Assembly: GCF_001043005.1 (NCBI RefSeq)
Contig: NZ_JYKZ01000002.1
Coordinates: 248,001 to 312,000, forward strand
Reading direction: 5' to 3'
Length of the DNA: 64,000 nucleotides
Origin: Pseudomonas psychrophila
GTDB lineage: Bacteria > Pseudomonadota > Gammaproteobacteria > Pseudomonadales > Pseudomonadaceae
The translations under genes were made by a program, and so were the position numbers. The first letter of the stretch is position 1, and each line of letters begins with the position of its first letter. The notes beneath the pieces are model-generated. The model ran no database searches, was not told the origin of the DNA, and saw only the letters and a program-made list of their open reading frames with translations. Shown piece after piece: positions 53,929-63,797 of the stretch.

Positions 53929-56439
53929 TCAAGATATCTTTTCGAGCGATAGCGGTGGCTGCTCTTGGGTGTCTTCACTGCGGTGCAAGGCAACCTGGCG
54001 TATCGACAGGCGGATTTCGGCCGGTAACACACGTTTGGCAGCCCCTTCGGCCAGTTCGCCAAGCAGTTCGTGATAGCTCAACTTGCCGTTGGCATCGCGG
54101 CGCAGTACGTCTTCTTCGAGCAAGGTCTGGATAAAGTGGCGGAACAGGCTCTTGTCGAAGAACTCCGGGGCGTTGAGGCCATGCAGAATCGACAAGCGCT
54201 GGGCCATCATGGTGCACAGGTCTTCCAGTTCCTCGGCGCTCAGGGTGTTTTGCCCGCTGTTGAGCAGCAGAGAAATCGCCATGTAGAAGCGTTGCAGGGT
54301 TTGCGCAATGCTTCTGGACAGCAGCGTCAGCAACACAAAGTGTCGCGAACTCGGCGCAGGGCGCAGGTACACGCCGTTCTCAAGGCGCAACAAGCCTTGC
54401 TCGACAAAGGATTCGAGCCACTGATCGACCACACCGTCCAGCTCTTCTGCTGACCAGCGGATAAACAGTTCTGACTGCAGGTACGGATACAGCGCGTGGG
54501 TGTAGCGCAGGATCTGCTCGCGGCTCATGCGCGAGGCGCTTTGGAAGAAGCTGGCCAGCAATGAAGGCAATGCAAAAATATGCAGCACGTTGTTGCGGTA
54601 GTAAGTCATAAGTACCGCGTTCTGCTCATCCAGATAGAGGATTTTGCCTAGCGCATCACTTTGCTCGGCAAGCAGGTTCATGTCCTTTACATGGTTGATC
54701 AGCGCCTTGCCATCGCCTTCGGGCAAGGTGGTGTAAGGCGAGTAGGGGACACGGCGCAACAGGGCCAGATACAGATCCAGCACCCGGGCCATGGCCTGTT
54801 CGTCCAGTGCCAGCCGGGTGGTTGAAAGCAGGGCCAGCGCCACCAGATTCACTGGGTTGATGGCCGCCGCTTCATTCAGGTGCTGGGCAACTTTTTCGCC
54901 CAGACGATTGGTGGACTGGCTCAGCCAGTCCGGACGATACAGCGGCGCAAGCTCCTGCTGGCGCCAGCCCGGTTGCTCGTGTTCAAGAAACTCGGCGAGT
55001 TTGATCGGTTCACCAAAGTTGACCGCCACCTGACCGAATTTCTGCTTTTTAAGGGCGCCGATCACTTTGAAGATGTCGAAAATCGACTCTTTCTTCTTGC
55101 TGGCACCCCGCAACTCACCCAGGTAGGTGCGGCCTTCGAGCACACGCTCGTAGCCGATGTAGACCGGGACAAACACGATCGGCGTTCGCGATGAACGCAG
55201 GAAGCTGCGCACGGTAATGGCCAGCATCCCGGTTTTCGGTTGCAGCATGCGCCCGGTGCGCGAGCGGCCACCCTCGACGAAGTACTCCACCGGGAAGCCC
55301 TTGGTGAACAGGGTGTGCATGTACTCGTTGAACACCGAGGTGTACAGCGGGTTGCCCTTGAACGTGCGGCGCATGAAAAACGCCCCGCCACGGCGCAGCA
55401 GGCGGCCGAGCACCGGCATGTTGAGGTTGATCCCGGCGGCGATGTGCGGCGGGGTCAGGCCGTTGCGAAACAGCAGGTAGGACAGCAGCAAGTAGTCGAT
55501 ATGGCTACGGTGGCACGGCACGTAAATGATCTCGTGACCTTGGGCGACCTTTTGCACGCTCTCGATATGGTTGACCTTGACCCCGTCGTAGATCTTGTTC
55601 CAGAACCAGCTCAGGAGCACTTCAAAAAAACGGATCGCGGTGTAGGTGTAGTCCGAGGCAATTTCATTGGCGTAGCGCAGTGCCTGGGCACGGGCCTTGT
55701 CCGGCGAGATGTTTTCGCGTTCGGCTTCATCAAGGATCGCCTGACGCACGGCGGGTTCGTTGACCAGTCCCTTGACCAAGTTACGACGGTGCGACAGATC
55801 CGGGCCGATGGTGGCGGTTTTCAGGTTGCGAAAGTGCACGCGCAAAATACGTTGGGCCATGCGCACGGTGCGTTCATGACCCTTGTTGAGATCGACCAGT
55901 TCGCGCAGGTGAATCGGCTCCGAGAACTGCACGCGGGTTTTGCGGCCCAGAATCAGGATGCGCAGCAGGCGGCGCAAGCGCCCGGTGACAGCCCAGCTGT
56001 CAGCAAACAGCAGTTTCCAGGGGCTGGATTCGCTGTCGGGTGACTGTCCCCAAAACACGCTGACCGGAATGATTTGCGCATCCTCGGCCGGGTTGTGGGT
56101 AAGGCCGTCGACCAGACGAGTCAAGGTTGGCGGAGCACCACGCTTGTCCTGACGACCCAGCCAGTCGGGCTCGGGGGTCAGGTAGAAGAAGGCGGCAGGC
56201 TCAATCATCTCTCCCACTGCAACCGGCAATACCGGGCGCGGCAGGCCGGCCTTTGAGCATTCGGCATCGACCACGGCCAGTTCGGTCAGCGAGGGCGATT
56301 GCAGTACATAGAACACGGGTCGGCTGCGATCCAGGTTCAGGGTCAGGGAAGACTGATTAATGGTCTCCGAGCGCACCCACAGGTACAGCAAGCGACGCAG
56401 GGCACCAAATACAAGGCGGCGGAATGGGGAGGGGGTCAT
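53929..56439 (-). CDS. plsB: Glycerol-3-phosphate 1-O-acyltransferase PlsB
   Basis: First acylation step of phospholipid synthesis at the inner membrane. It has 836 residues. Acyltransferase block I is [15 protein letters not shown] (HX4D), block II includes [13 protein letters not shown], block [22 protein letters not shown] and block [18 protein letters not shown]. The length is near E. coli PlsB (807). Downstream lie two small exported-protein genes on the same strand. Confidence 0.95.
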   Translation of the reverse strand: MTPSPFRRLVFGALRRLLYLWVRSETINQSSLTLNLDRSRPVFYVLQSPSLTELAVVDAECSKAGLPRPVLPVAVGEMIEPAAFFYLTPEPDWLGRQDKRGAPPTLTRLVDGLTHNPAEDAQIIPVSVFWGQSPDSESSPWKLLFADSWAVTGRLRRLLRILILGRKTRVQFSEPIHLRELVDLNKGHERTVRMAQRILRVHFRNLKTATIGPDLSHRRNLVKGLVNEPAVRQAILDEAERENISPDKARAQALRYANEIASDYTYTAIRFFEVLLSWFWNKIYDGVKVNHIESVQKVAQGHEIIYVPCHRSHIDYLLLSYLLFRNGLTPPHIAAGINLNMPVLGRLLRRGGAFFMRRTFKGNPLYTSVFNEYMHTLFTKGFPVEYFVEGGRSRTGRMLQPKTGMLAITVRSFLRSSRTPIVFVPVYIGYERVLEGRTYLGELRGASKKKESIFDIFKVIGALKKQKFGQVAVNFGEPIKLAEFLEHEQPGWRQQELAPLYRPDWLSQSTNRLGEKVAQHLNEAAAINPVNLVALALLSTTRLALDEQAMARVLDLYLALLRRVPYSPYTTLPEGDGKALINHVKDMNLLAEQSDALGKILYLDEQNAVLMTYYRNNVLHIFALPSLLASFFQSASRMSREQILRYTHALYPYLQSELFIRWSAEELDGVVDQWLESFVEQGLLRLENGVYLRPAPSSRHFVLLTLLSRSIAQTLQRFYMAISLLLNSGQNTLSAEELEDLCTMMAQRLSILHGLNAPEFFDKSLFRHFIQTLLEEDVLRRDANGKLSYHELLGELAEGAAKRVLPAEIRLSIRQVALHRSEDTQEQPPLSLEKIS

Positions 56440-56536
56440 ACGGCTTCTGCGTTAGTGGATTAAACGAGCGTTTACTCGGCCGGGTAGTGTGCCGTATCTC
56501 CCGAAAATCGGCAAAAAAGCGACGAACTAATATTGA

Positions 56537-56564
56537 TTGAGTGTTTTTTTGCCTGACTTATACT
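56537..56564 (+). promoter_or_regulatory. Promoter of the cold-shock gene with long leader
   Basis: TTGAGT (56537-56542), 16-bp spacer, TATACT (56559-56564). Transcription would start near 56571, leaving a leader of about 110 nt before the ATG at 56680, as in cold-shock mRNAs whose leaders act as thermosensors. Confidence 0.55.
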
Positions 56565-56679
56565 CGGAGGTCTTTCGCGGTACCGCGCAAGAGCCAGTAT
56601 TGAAGCATCAGGTTCAAACGATAGTTCTCAAAGGGCCAATTAACGAGCCCGATCAATAATAAAAAGGGGGAAAGTATCC

Positions 56680-56889
56680 ATGACAACGCGCGTAACAGGC
56701 AGTGTGAAATGGTTCAACGACGCCAAGGGCTACGGCTTTATTCAGTGTGAAAACGGGGCTGATGTGTTTGTGCATTACCGCGCCATTCGCGGTGAAGGCC
56801 ATCGCAGCCTGGCTGAAGGCCAGCAGGTCGAGTACACCCAGGTCACAGGTGACAAGGGCTTGCAGGCTGAAGATGTAGTGGGTTTGTAA
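56680..56889 (+). CDS. Cold-shock domain protein (CspA family)
   Basis: 69 residues: a single OB-fold RNA/ssDNA-binding domain. GSVKWFNDAKGYGFIQ includes RNP1 (KGYGFI), and DVFVHYRAIRGEGHRSL includes RNP2 (VFVHY). VEYTQVTGDKGLQAEDV completes the fold. A GGGGGAAAG Shine-Dalgarno lies 7-8 bp upstream. It could be cold-induced or constitutive; the long leader favours regulation. Confidence 0.92.
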   Translation: MTTRVTGSVKWFNDAKGYGFIQCENGADVFVHYRAIRGEGHRSLAEGQQVEYTQVTGDKGLQAEDVVGL

Positions 56890-56899
56890 CCGCCAAACC

Positions 56900-57032
56900 T
56901 GTAGCAGCTGCCGCAGGCTGCGTTCGGCGGCGCAGCCGTCGTAAATCGGTGGTCGCGGTGAATCTGATACACCGCGGGTTCAGATTTTACGAACGCTTCG
57001 CGCTCGAACGCAGCCTGCGGCAGCGGCTACAG
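56900..57032. repeat. Second palindromic repeat family (GTAGC...GCTAC)
   Basis: GTAGCAGCTGCCGCAGGCTG and the terminal CAGCCTGCGGCAGCGGCTAC are inverted arms around a 90-bp centre containing further short inverted pieces (CGTAAA/TTTACG). This differs from the REP class elsewhere in the window and occurs once here. Confidence 0.75.
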
Positions 57033-57047
57033 GGTGTTGTTTGCAAC

Positions 57048-57425
57048 TCAGGAACCGGTTTTCCAGGTGATTTCTTCCTGGCCGTCTTCACTGATGCGGA
57101 TCCAGCGATCGGCATCTGCCTCGCCCTGTTCCTCGACCCAGCTGCCCGGCGCGCAACGCACTTCGATCTTCAGCGCCTCAAATGCGGCCTTGGCACAGGC
57201 AATGTCGTCTTCCCATGGGGTTTTGTCGCTGTCCAGGTACAGGCTGTTCCATTTGCCGACGGCTTTTGGCATCCAGGTCACGGGTACGTCGCCAGCGGTG
57301 CACTTCCAGGTTTCACCTTTCTTTTTCCATTCTGTGCACGGGCCCAGCACGTCTGCCAGCCAGGCTTCGACGTCTTTGTAGGTGACCGCTTCTTTCAGGT
57401 AAATCTCGATATCGGGTTGGCGCAT
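57048..57425 (-). CDS. Hypothetical protein (125 aa)
   Basis: 125 residues from ATG 57425 (GAGGA upstream). Acidic, Trp-rich, no signal or membrane segment: DIEIYLKEAVTYKDVEAWLADVLG, GDVPVTWMPKAVGKWNSLYLDSD and DRWIRISEDGQEEITWK. Likely a small alpha/beta cytoplasmic protein. Family not recognised. The upstream rlmA gene is on the same strand with an 80-bp gap containing a GGTCAAGGGC/GCCCTTGACC hairpin at 57472-57495. Confidence 0.75.
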   Translation of the reverse strand: MRQPDIEIYLKEAVTYKDVEAWLADVLGPCTEWKKKGETWKCTAGDVPVTWMPKAVGKWNSLYLDSDKTPWEDDIACAKAAFEALKIEVRCAPGSWVEEQGEADADRWIRISEDGQEEITWKTGS

Positions 57426-57505
57426 GGATGTCCTCACTGCGGGTCTGAAAAATCCACTCGCGGATTAATCGGGTCAAGGGCGTGTGCCCTTGACCGTAAA
57501 GTTGG

Positions 57506-58315
57506 TTATTGGAGCACGAAGTAATCGTAGCGCATCGATACCGTCACCACTAAAGGCTCCGGGTGCTCGATGACCTGGGCACGACGCTCGGCACTGGCGC
57601 GCCAGCCATGGGGGGTCATGGCCAGCAGGTTGGCGCGGTCCTGGGGCTCACTCAACCTGAGGGTGAACTCCAGAGTCTCGCTGTGTTGCAGCTGCATGCC
57701 TTCGGGCACCAGCGCCAAGTGCTTGTCGTCTGCGTAGTCGCGTACTTCGTCGTACAGTCGCTCGCGCAGCTCCATCAAATGCCCACGAGTGGGGCCTACG
57801 CGCATCAGGCCGCCCCCTGGACTGAGCAGGCGCTTGGCTTCTAGCCAGTCCAGCGGGCTGAAGACGCTGGCCAAAAACTGGCAGCTGGCATCGGCCAGTG
57901 GCACGCGGGCCATACTGGCGATCAACCAGGTCAGTTGCGGGCTGCGTTTACAGGCGCGCTTGACCGCCTCGCGGGAGATATCCAGCGCATAGCCATCGGC
58001 GTTGGGCAAGGCCTCGGCGATTTGCGCGGTGTAGTAACCCTCGCCACATCCGATGTCGAGCCAGCGTTGTGGCGCTTGTTCACCCGCCAGTTCGGCCAGG
58101 CGCTTGGCCACGGGCGCGTAATGGCCTGCGTTGAGAAAGTCGCGGCGAGCCTCGACCATCGCCTGGTTGTCACCCGGGTCCCGGCTGTTTTTGTGCTGCA
58201 CCGGCAGCAGGTTCAAATAGCCCTGGCGGGCGCGGTCAAAGCGATGGCCTGCCGGGCACGCCACGCCATTGTCCACCGCGTTGAGCGGTGCGCTGCAAAT
58301 TGGGCAGGCGAGCAT
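57506..58315 (-). CDS. rlmA: 23S rRNA (guanine745-N1)-methyltransferase RlmA-like
   Basis: 269 residues. The N-terminal zinc finger is intact (Cys4, Cys7, Cys20, His24: LACPICSAPL, VACPAGHRF). The SAM domain has WLDIGCGEGYYTAQIAEALP and GYALDISREAVKRACKR, with SVFSPLDWLEAKRLLSPGG. This matches RlmA, which methylates G745 in helix 35. Its start codon overlaps the dapE stop by one base, so translation is coupled. Confidence 0.9.
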   Translation of the reverse strand: MLACPICSAPLNAVDNGVACPAGHRFDRARQGYLNLLPVQHKNSRDPGDNQAMVEARRDFLNAGHYAPVAKRLAELAGEQAPQRWLDIGCGEGYYTAQIAEALPNADGYALDISREAVKRACKRSPQLTWLIASMARVPLADASCQFLASVFSPLDWLEAKRLLSPGGGLMRVGPTRGHLMELRERLYDEVRDYADDKHLALVPEGMQLQHSETLEFTLRLSEPQDRANLLAMTPHGWRASAERRAQVIEHPEPLVVTVSMRYDYFVLQ

Positions 58316-59466
58316 CAGGCGAGCAACTTGATCAGGGTTTGGTAGTAGATCTCGGTCAGTACATCAAGATCGCTGGCCAGAACCCGCTCGTTAACCTGGT
58401 GAATGGTCGCGTTGACCGGCCCCAGTTCGACGACTTGCGTACCCAGGGTCGCGATGAAGCGTCCGTCCGAAGTACCGCCGCTGGTAGATGCTTTGGTTTC
58501 GCGGCCTGTGACTTGCTTGATGCTCGACGACACCGCGTCCAGTAGAGCGCCCGGCTCGGTCAGGAACGGCAGGCCGGACAGCGCCCAGTCGATGTGCCAG
58601 TCCAGGCCGTGCTTGTCCAGTATGTCCGCCACGCGCTTCTGCAGGCCTTCAACCGTGGATTCGGTGGAGAAGCGGAAGTTGAAGACCGCCACCAGATCAC
58701 CGGGGATCACGTTGGTTGCACCCGTACCGGAGTTCAGATTGGAAATCTGGAAGCTGGTCGGCGGGAAGAAGGCGTTGCCGTTATCCCAATGCTCGGCGGC
58801 CAGTTCGGTCAGCGCAGGCACTGCCAGATGAATCGGATTCTTGGCCAGGTGCGGGTAGGCCACATGGCCTTGAACGCCGCGAACGGTGAGCTTGGCGCCC
58901 AGCGAGCCGCGACGGCCGTTTTTAACCACATCGCCCACCAGAGAGGTGCTCGACGGCTCGCCCACGATGCACCAGTCCAGGCGCTCGTTACGGGCGGCAA
59001 AGCGCTCGATCACAGCTTTGGTGCCGTGATGGGCCGGCCCTTCTTCGTCGCTGGTGATCAGAAATGCGACCGAGCCCTTGTGGTCCGGGTAGTCGGCGAC
59101 GAAGCGCTCGGCTGCCACCAGCATCGCGGCCAGGCTGCCTTTCATGTCAGCAGCGCCACGACCGCAGAGCATGCCGTGTTCATCGATCAGCGCGTCAAAC
59201 GGGTCATTTTGCCAGGCTTGCACCGGGCCGGTCGGGACCACGTCGGTGTGGCCTGCGAAGCACAGCACCGGGCCTTCGTGTTTGCCGTGGGTGGCCCAAA
59301 AGTTGTCGACGTCCTCGATGCGCATCGGCTCAAGCTTGAAGCCGGCATCGCCCAGGCGCTGCATCATCAGCTTCTGGCAGTCGGCGTCGATCGGGGTCAC
59401 GGAAGGGCGACGGATCAGATCGCAGGCAAGTTGCAGGGTCGGCGAAAGGTCGGCGTGGGCCGTCAT
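58315..59466 (-). CDS. dapE: Succinyl-diaminopimelate desuccinylase
   Basis: Di-zinc amidohydrolase of the lysine/meso-DAP pathway, giving LL-DAP. The start at 59466 gives 383 residues. M20 metallopeptidase signatures are [13 protein letters not shown] (His ligand), [15 protein letters not shown] (bridging Asp), SDEEGPA (catalytic Glu) and [12 protein letters not shown]. It lies downstream of ndvB as in P. aeruginosa (PA1162-PA1163), separated by the ndvB terminator. Confidence 0.96.
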   Translation of the reverse strand: MTAHADLSPTLQLACDLIRRPSVTPIDADCQKLMMQRLGDAGFKLEPMRIEDVDNFWATHGKHEGPVLCFAGHTDVVPTGPVQAWQNDPFDALIDEHGMLCGRGAADMKGSLAAMLVAAERFVADYPDHKGSVAFLITSDEEGPAHHGTKAVIERFAARNERLDWCIVGEPSSTSLVGDVVKNGRRGSLGAKLTVRGVQGHVAYPHLAKNPIHLAVPALTELAAEHWDNGNAFFPPTSFQISNLNSGTGATNVIPGDLVAVFNFRFSTESTVEGLQKRVADILDKHGLDWHIDWALSGLPFLTEPGALLDAVSSSIKQVTGRETKASTSGGTSDGRFIATLGTQVVELGPVNATIHQVNERVLASDLDVLTEIYYQTLIKLLA

Positions 59467-59524
59467 GGTGTGGACTCCGAAGCAGGGCATGTGCGGGGCG
59501 GGCGAGAAAGGGCGGTTATCTTAA

Positions 59525-59553
59525 AGCAAAACGGCGGCCAGAGGCCGCCGTTT
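59525..59553 (-). terminator. Intrinsic terminator of ndvB
   Basis: Read on the minus strand: AAACGGCGGCC-TCT-GGCCGCCGTTTTGCTTT, a 9-bp GC stem with a T-rich tail, 17 bp after the ndvB stop. Confidence 0.85.
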
Positions 59554-59570
59554 AGGAGGTTGCAGTCAAT

Positions 59571-62162
59571 TTATGCAGCAGGTTGTTCCTGCGCCGCGTC
59601 GACCGGTTTGGGCAACGAAGACAGAAAGGCCATGATCAGCGCCGCCAGATACGGCAGCGATTGCACCAATAGCATCACCACCCAGAAGCGCATGTCGTTG
59701 CTGGGCAGGCCTTGTACCAGGAAGATCCCCAGCGCCGCGCCCCAGAGCAATAGCATGATGAACACTTCCTCGCGTGCTTCCGAGATGGCGACCCAGAAGC
59801 CGTGGTTATCGGCGTTTTTAGGTGTGCGGAAGAACGGAATGCTGGTGGTGAAAAATCCGTACAGCACCGCTTTGGCGATGGTGTGGGACAACGCCAGCCC
59901 GGCCAGTGCCGCCGCAAACGCATCCTTGAGGTTAACCCCCACGGCACGGCGGTACAGGAAGATGATCTTGCCAACCTTGAACACAAACAGTGCCAATGGC
60001 GGGATGGCGAAAATCAGCAGCGGCGGATCGACCCGCGTAGGCACAATAATCATCGCCGCCGACCACAACAGGGCGCCCACGGTGAAGAAAATGTTCATGC
60101 CATCGGCCACCCACGGCAACCAGCCCGCGAGGAAGTGATAGCGCTGGCCACGGGTCAGCTCTGTGTCTTTACCGCGCAACAGGCTTGAGGTGTGACGCTT
60201 GATGATCTGAATCGCACCGTAGGCCCAGCGGAATCGCTGTTTCTTGAAGTCGATAAAGGTGTCAGGCATCAGGCCTTTACCGTAGCTGTTGTGGGAATAA
60301 GCTGCGGAGTAACCTTTTTCGAATACGCGCAGGCCCAGCTCGGCGTCTTCACAGATGCACCAGTCCGCCCAGCCGAGCTCTTCGAGCACGGAACGTCGGG
60401 TCATGGTCATGGTGCCGTGTTGAATGATCGCGTCACGGTCGTTGCGGGTCACCATGCCGATGTGGAAGAAGCCCTTGTACTCCGAGTAGCAGAGCTTTTT
60501 GAAGGTGCTTTCGTTCTGGTCGCGGTAGTCCTGGGGCGATTGCACAATGGCGATTTTCGGGTCGGCAAAGTGCGGCACCATGTGCTTGAGCCAGTTGCGA
60601 TCCACACAGTAATCGGAGTCGATCACGGCAATCACTTCGGCATCGGGTGCGGTGTGCGGAATCAGGTAGTTCAACGCGCCGCCCTTGAAGCCGGCCAGCG
60701 GTGCCACGTGGAAGAACTTGAAGCGTGGTCCGAGGGTGGCGCAGTAGTCGCGAACGGGCTCCCAGACGGCCGGGTCCTTGGTGTTGTTGTCGATGATCAA
60801 CACTTCGAAATCGGGGTAGTCGAGGTTCGCCAATGCGTCCAGGGTCTGTTTGACCATCTCCGGCGGCTCGTTGTAGCAGGGCACATGGATCGAGACTTTC
60901 GGGCGATAGGCATCGTCGCTTTCGACCGGCAAGAACTCGCGTCGTCGCTTATGCGTCCATACTGCTTCGGCCAGTTCATGAGCCTCGGTCAGCAAGACAA
61001 TAAACACCCCGAGTGCGCCCAACCCAAGCAGGAAGCCCACGGTCAGGCTGAACCATGTGCTGTATTGCTGGCTGTAGTCGTAACCGATCCAGACCAGCAC
61101 CGACCCGCACAGAAAGGCGGTGAACGTCAGGAAGGTACGACCACGCTGGCGCAGTGCGGAGCCGTCAATCAGAAGCAACGCCAGCGACAGCAAGCCCATC
61201 ACCACCGACCCAATGGCCAGTACGCGCCACTGCGGGATGGCGACCACCGGGCCTTCAAAGTTGAATTTTTGCTGGCGTGCAGCGTTGTACACGCCCCAGT
61301 ACGCGCCCACGGAGCCTTCATCGCTGGCCTTCCACGGCTGGTCGAAGGCTTCGATCACAAAGTAGTTGTAGCCGCGACGGTTCAGGGTGTTGACCAGCGT
61401 ACGCAGATAAATCGCCTGGTCGGCCGGGGTGGCGTCTGCGCCACCGCGCATGCGGCCATTGCTCGGCCAGCCAACCTCCGAAAGCAGCAGCGGCTTTTTC
61501 GGGAACATTTTTTTCAGGTCGCGGGCACGGTCCAGTACGAACTCACCGGCCTTGTCCACAGGGATAAACTCCCAGTAGGGCAGGATGTGAGCGGCGATCA
61601 GGTCAACGTGCTTGGCCAGTTGCGGGTATTTCTCCCAGATATGCCATTGCTCGGACGTGGTCACGGGTACTTTGACCGCGGCCCGAACCCTATCCAGCAG
61701 CACGATCAAGTCCTCCGGGGTGATTTCTTCACGGAAGAGTGCTTCGTTGCCCACCACCACTCGTACGATGCTGCGCGAGTTGTTGGCCAGCTCGATGGCT
61801 TTCTGGATCTCGCGCTCGTTGCGCTCCAGATCAGGGCTGATCCAGATCCCGATGGTCACCCGCAAACCGAACTCTTCCGCAAGCTTGGGGATATCGCCCA
61901 AGGTACCGTCTACAGAGTAGGTACGAATGTTGTCGGTCAGTTTGCTGATGATCTCCAGGTCGCGACGCATTTCGTCGTCGGTCGGGTATTGGTCTTTCTG
62001 CGGGTACTGGCCTTGCTGGAACGGCGAATACGAAAAGCCGGAGATTTGTTCGGGCCAGTTGGGGGCAGAGACCGGGCGATTGATCAACGCCCAGAAACCT
62101 GTGAACAGGGCGGCAATGGCCAGTACCACCACCAGGTTGAGTCCAAATTTACGCGATGACAT
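59571..62162 (-). CDS. ndvB: NdvB-type beta-glucan synthase (GH17-like domain fused to GT2)
   Basis: 863 residues from ATG 62162 (a TTG six codons upstream is an alternative). TM1 is near 8-26. A GH17-like periplasmic domain (about 40-295) has GFSYSPFQQGQ, VVVGNEALFREE and LLLSEVGWPSNGR, where the glutamates are the expected catalytic pair. TM segments around 320-395 lead to a GT2 domain with VSIHVPCYNEPPEMVKQTLD, IAVIDSDYCVD, WCICEDAELGLRVFEKGY and QRFRW (QxxRW). C-terminal TMs follow. P. aeruginosa NdvB (PA1163) makes cyclic beta-1,3-glucans linked to biofilm drug tolerance. Confidence 0.92.
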   Translation of the reverse strand: MSSRKFGLNLVVVLAIAALFTGFWALINRPVSAPNWPEQISGFSYSPFQQGQYPQKDQYPTDDEMRRDLEIISKLTDNIRTYSVDGTLGDIPKLAEEFGLRVTIGIWISPDLERNEREIQKAIELANNSRSIVRVVVGNEALFREEITPEDLIVLLDRVRAAVKVPVTTSEQWHIWEKYPQLAKHVDLIAAHILPYWEFIPVDKAGEFVLDRARDLKKMFPKKPLLLSEVGWPSNGRMRGGADATPADQAIYLRTLVNTLNRRGYNYFVIEAFDQPWKASDEGSVGAYWGVYNAARQQKFNFEGPVVAIPQWRVLAIGSVVMGLLSLALLLIDGSALRQRGRTFLTFTAFLCGSVLVWIGYDYSQQYSTWFSLTVGFLLGLGALGVFIVLLTEAHELAEAVWTHKRRREFLPVESDDAYRPKVSIHVPCYNEPPEMVKQTLDALANLDYPDFEVLIIDNNTKDPAVWEPVRDYCATLGPRFKFFHVAPLAGFKGGALNYLIPHTAPDAEVIAVIDSDYCVDRNWLKHMVPHFADPKIAIVQSPQDYRDQNESTFKKLCYSEYKGFFHIGMVTRNDRDAIIQHGTMTMTRRSVLEELGWADWCICEDAELGLRVFEKGYSAAYSHNSYGKGLMPDTFIDFKKQRFRWAYGAIQIIKRHTSSLLRGKDTELTRGQRYHFLAGWLPWVADGMNIFFTVGALLWSAAMIIVPTRVDPPLLIFAIPPLALFVFKVGKIIFLYRRAVGVNLKDAFAAALAGLALSHTIAKAVLYGFFTTSIPFFRTPKNADNHGFWVAISEAREEVFIMLLLWGAALGIFLVQGLPSNDMRFWVVMLLVQSLPYLAALIMAFLSSLPKPVDAAQEQPAA

Positions 62163-62438
62163 AACTATTTCGGGTTCCAAAGGGAGTGGAACGAAGATCG
62201 GTCGGCGGGTGCCAAACGGCGCGCATCCTACACTGTGCTCTGACCCACCGTATAGCTGACGGAGTGAGGTCGGGCATTTGGCAGTTGCTGCCGACTTAAG
62301 TTCTTTATTTATTGCGTGTAGCGCTTATCTTCCTGCTCAACAGACTATTAAAGCAGGCTTGGTCGCTTAGCCCGTAGGAAAGATATTCAATGCAAGGCAA
62401 GCCCCCTATAATGCGCGCCGGTTTTTGGGGTGTTGGTC

Positions 62439-63248
62439 ATGAGTACAGAAGATCCACGTTTTGCCGGTGTAGCCCGGTTATATGGGCTGGAAGGCCTTGA
62501 ACGACTGAAGGCGGCGCATGTTGCGATCGTCGGTGTGGGCGGTGTCGGGTCCTGGGCCGCGGAAGCGATTGCGCGCTGCGGCGTCGGTGAAATTTCGCTG
62601 TTTGACCTGGATGACGTTTGCGTCAGCAACAGCAACCGGCAATTGCACGCCTTGAGTACGACCATTGGTCGGGACAAGGTCGAAGTGATGGCCGAGCGTC
62701 TGCGTCAGATCAACCCGGACTGCATCGTTCATGAAGTGGCGGATTTCGTGACGCGTGAAACCATGGCCGAGTACATCACGCCCACTATCGATTGCGTGAT
62801 CGACTGCATCGACAGCGTCAATGCCAAGGCGGCGCTGATTGCCTGGTGCAAGCGCCGCAAGATTCAGATCATCACGACCGGCGGTGCGGGCGGTCAAATC
62901 GACCCGACACTGATTCAGGTCTGCGACTTGAACCGTACGTTCAATGACCCGTTGGCCTCGAAAGTGCGTTCGACGTTGCGCCGCGATTATGGTTTTTCGC
63001 GCACCATGACCCGTCATTACAGCGTGCCGTGCGTGTTCTCCACCGAGCAGCTGCGCTACCCCAAGCCGGACGGCAGTATTTGCCTGCAGAAGAGTTTTGT
63101 CGGTGACGGCGTCAAGCTCGACTGCGCCGGTGGTTTTGGCGCGGTAATGATGGTGACGGCGACCTTCGGCATGGTGGCGGCCACCAAGGCGGTGGACAAA
63201 ATCGTGGCGGGCGTGCGCCGGCCTTCGGAGCGGGTCAAGCCTGCATGA
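62439..63248 (+). CDS. tcdA: tRNA threonylcarbamoyladenosine dehydratase TcdA (CsdL)
   Basis: ATP-dependent enzyme cyclising t6A37 to ct6A. The start at 62439 gives 269 residues. E1-like fold: Gly-rich ATP site IVGVGGVGSWAAEAIARCGVG, FDLDDVCVSNSNRQ, and the conserved Cys in LDCAGGFGAVMM. A TATAAT box at 62407-62412 is well placed. Functionally linked to csdE and csdA downstream, which supply sulfur-relay help, and to tsaB in this window, which makes the substrate t6A. Confidence 0.95.
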   Translation: MSTEDPRFAGVARLYGLEGLERLKAAHVAIVGVGGVGSWAAEAIARCGVGEISLFDLDDVCVSNSNRQLHALSTTIGRDKVEVMAERLRQINPDCIVHEVADFVTRETMAEYITPTIDCVIDCIDSVNAKAALIAWCKRRKIQIITTGGAGGQIDPTLIQVCDLNRTFNDPLASKVRSTLRRDYGFSRTMTRHYSVPCVFSTEQLRYPKPDGSICLQKSFVGDGVKLDCAGGFGAVMMVTATFGMVAATKAVDKIVAGVRRPSERVKPA

Positions 63249-63263
63249 GTGCGATGCGATCCT

Positions 63264-63378
63264 TGTAGATACTCTGTTGCCGGTCAAGCCCTACTGTGGG
63301 AGCGAGCCTGCTCGCGAACGACCTTCGCGAGCAGGCTCGCTCCCACAGAGAGGGTCGACTGGCAACAGAGTATCTACA
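63264..63378. repeat. REP doublet inside an exact 18-bp outer inverted repeat
   Basis: TGTAGATACTCTGTTGCC (63264-63281) and GGCAACAGAGTATCTACA (63361-63378) are perfect inverted copies. They enclose a compact REP doublet (63296-63346; 23-bp arms GTGGGAGCGAGCCTGCTCGC plus GAA, 5-bp loop). Near-symmetric CCGGTC/GACTGG joins the layers. The whole 115 bp can fold on itself. It lies between convergent tcdA and csdE. Confidence 0.9.
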
Positions 63379-63392
63379 GGCATCGCTGCGGT

Positions 63393-63797
63393 TCAGCCTG
63401 CCACTTCCCGCATCCGCTGCAGCACGGCATTCAAGCCATTGCTGCGCGACGGTGAAAGCTGACGGCTCAGGCCCAACTGGTTGAACCAGTCAGGCACGTC
63501 TACCTGTTGCAGTTGCTCGGTGCTCAAACCGTTGACTCGCGCCAGCAGCAACGCCACCAAACCGCGAATCAGCCGCGCATCGCTGCTGGCAGCAAACTGC
63601 CAGTGGCCATCGACCTGTGCGCCCACCAACCACACCTGGCTTTCACAGCCATGCACGCGATGAGCTTCGGTTTTGTCGGCGTCGTTCAATTCCGGCAGGC
63701 GCTGGCCCCATTGCATCAGCAGGCGTGCGCGCTGTTCCCAGCCGCTGCAGTGCTCAAAGCTGTCGAGCGCGGCCTGGGCGTTGGCGGGCAGGGTCAT
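63393..63797 (-). CDS. csdE: SufE/CsdE-family sulfur acceptor
   Basis: 134 residues. It accepts persulfide sulfur from CsdA on Cys51 (HRVHGCESQVWLVG), the conserved loop cysteine. ARLLMQWGQRLPEL and ARLIRGLVALLLARVNGL are family segments. Its ATG overlaps the csdA stop, so the two are co-translated. Adjacent tcdA (csdL) supports the Csd rather than the Suf assignment. Confidence 0.9.
   Translation of the reverse strand: MTLPANAQAALDSFEHCSGWEQRARLLMQWGQRLPELNDADKTEAHRVHGCESQVWLVGAQVDGHWQFAASSDARLIRGLVALLLARVNGLSTEQLQQVDVPDWFNQLGLSRQLSPSRSNGLNAVLQRMREVAG

Noticed and set aside
60192..62159. 655-codon plus-strand open frame opposite ndvB
   Set aside because: It lies wholly antisense to the clear NdvB gene, has no recognisable domain and reflects GC-rich codon bias in the opposite frame.
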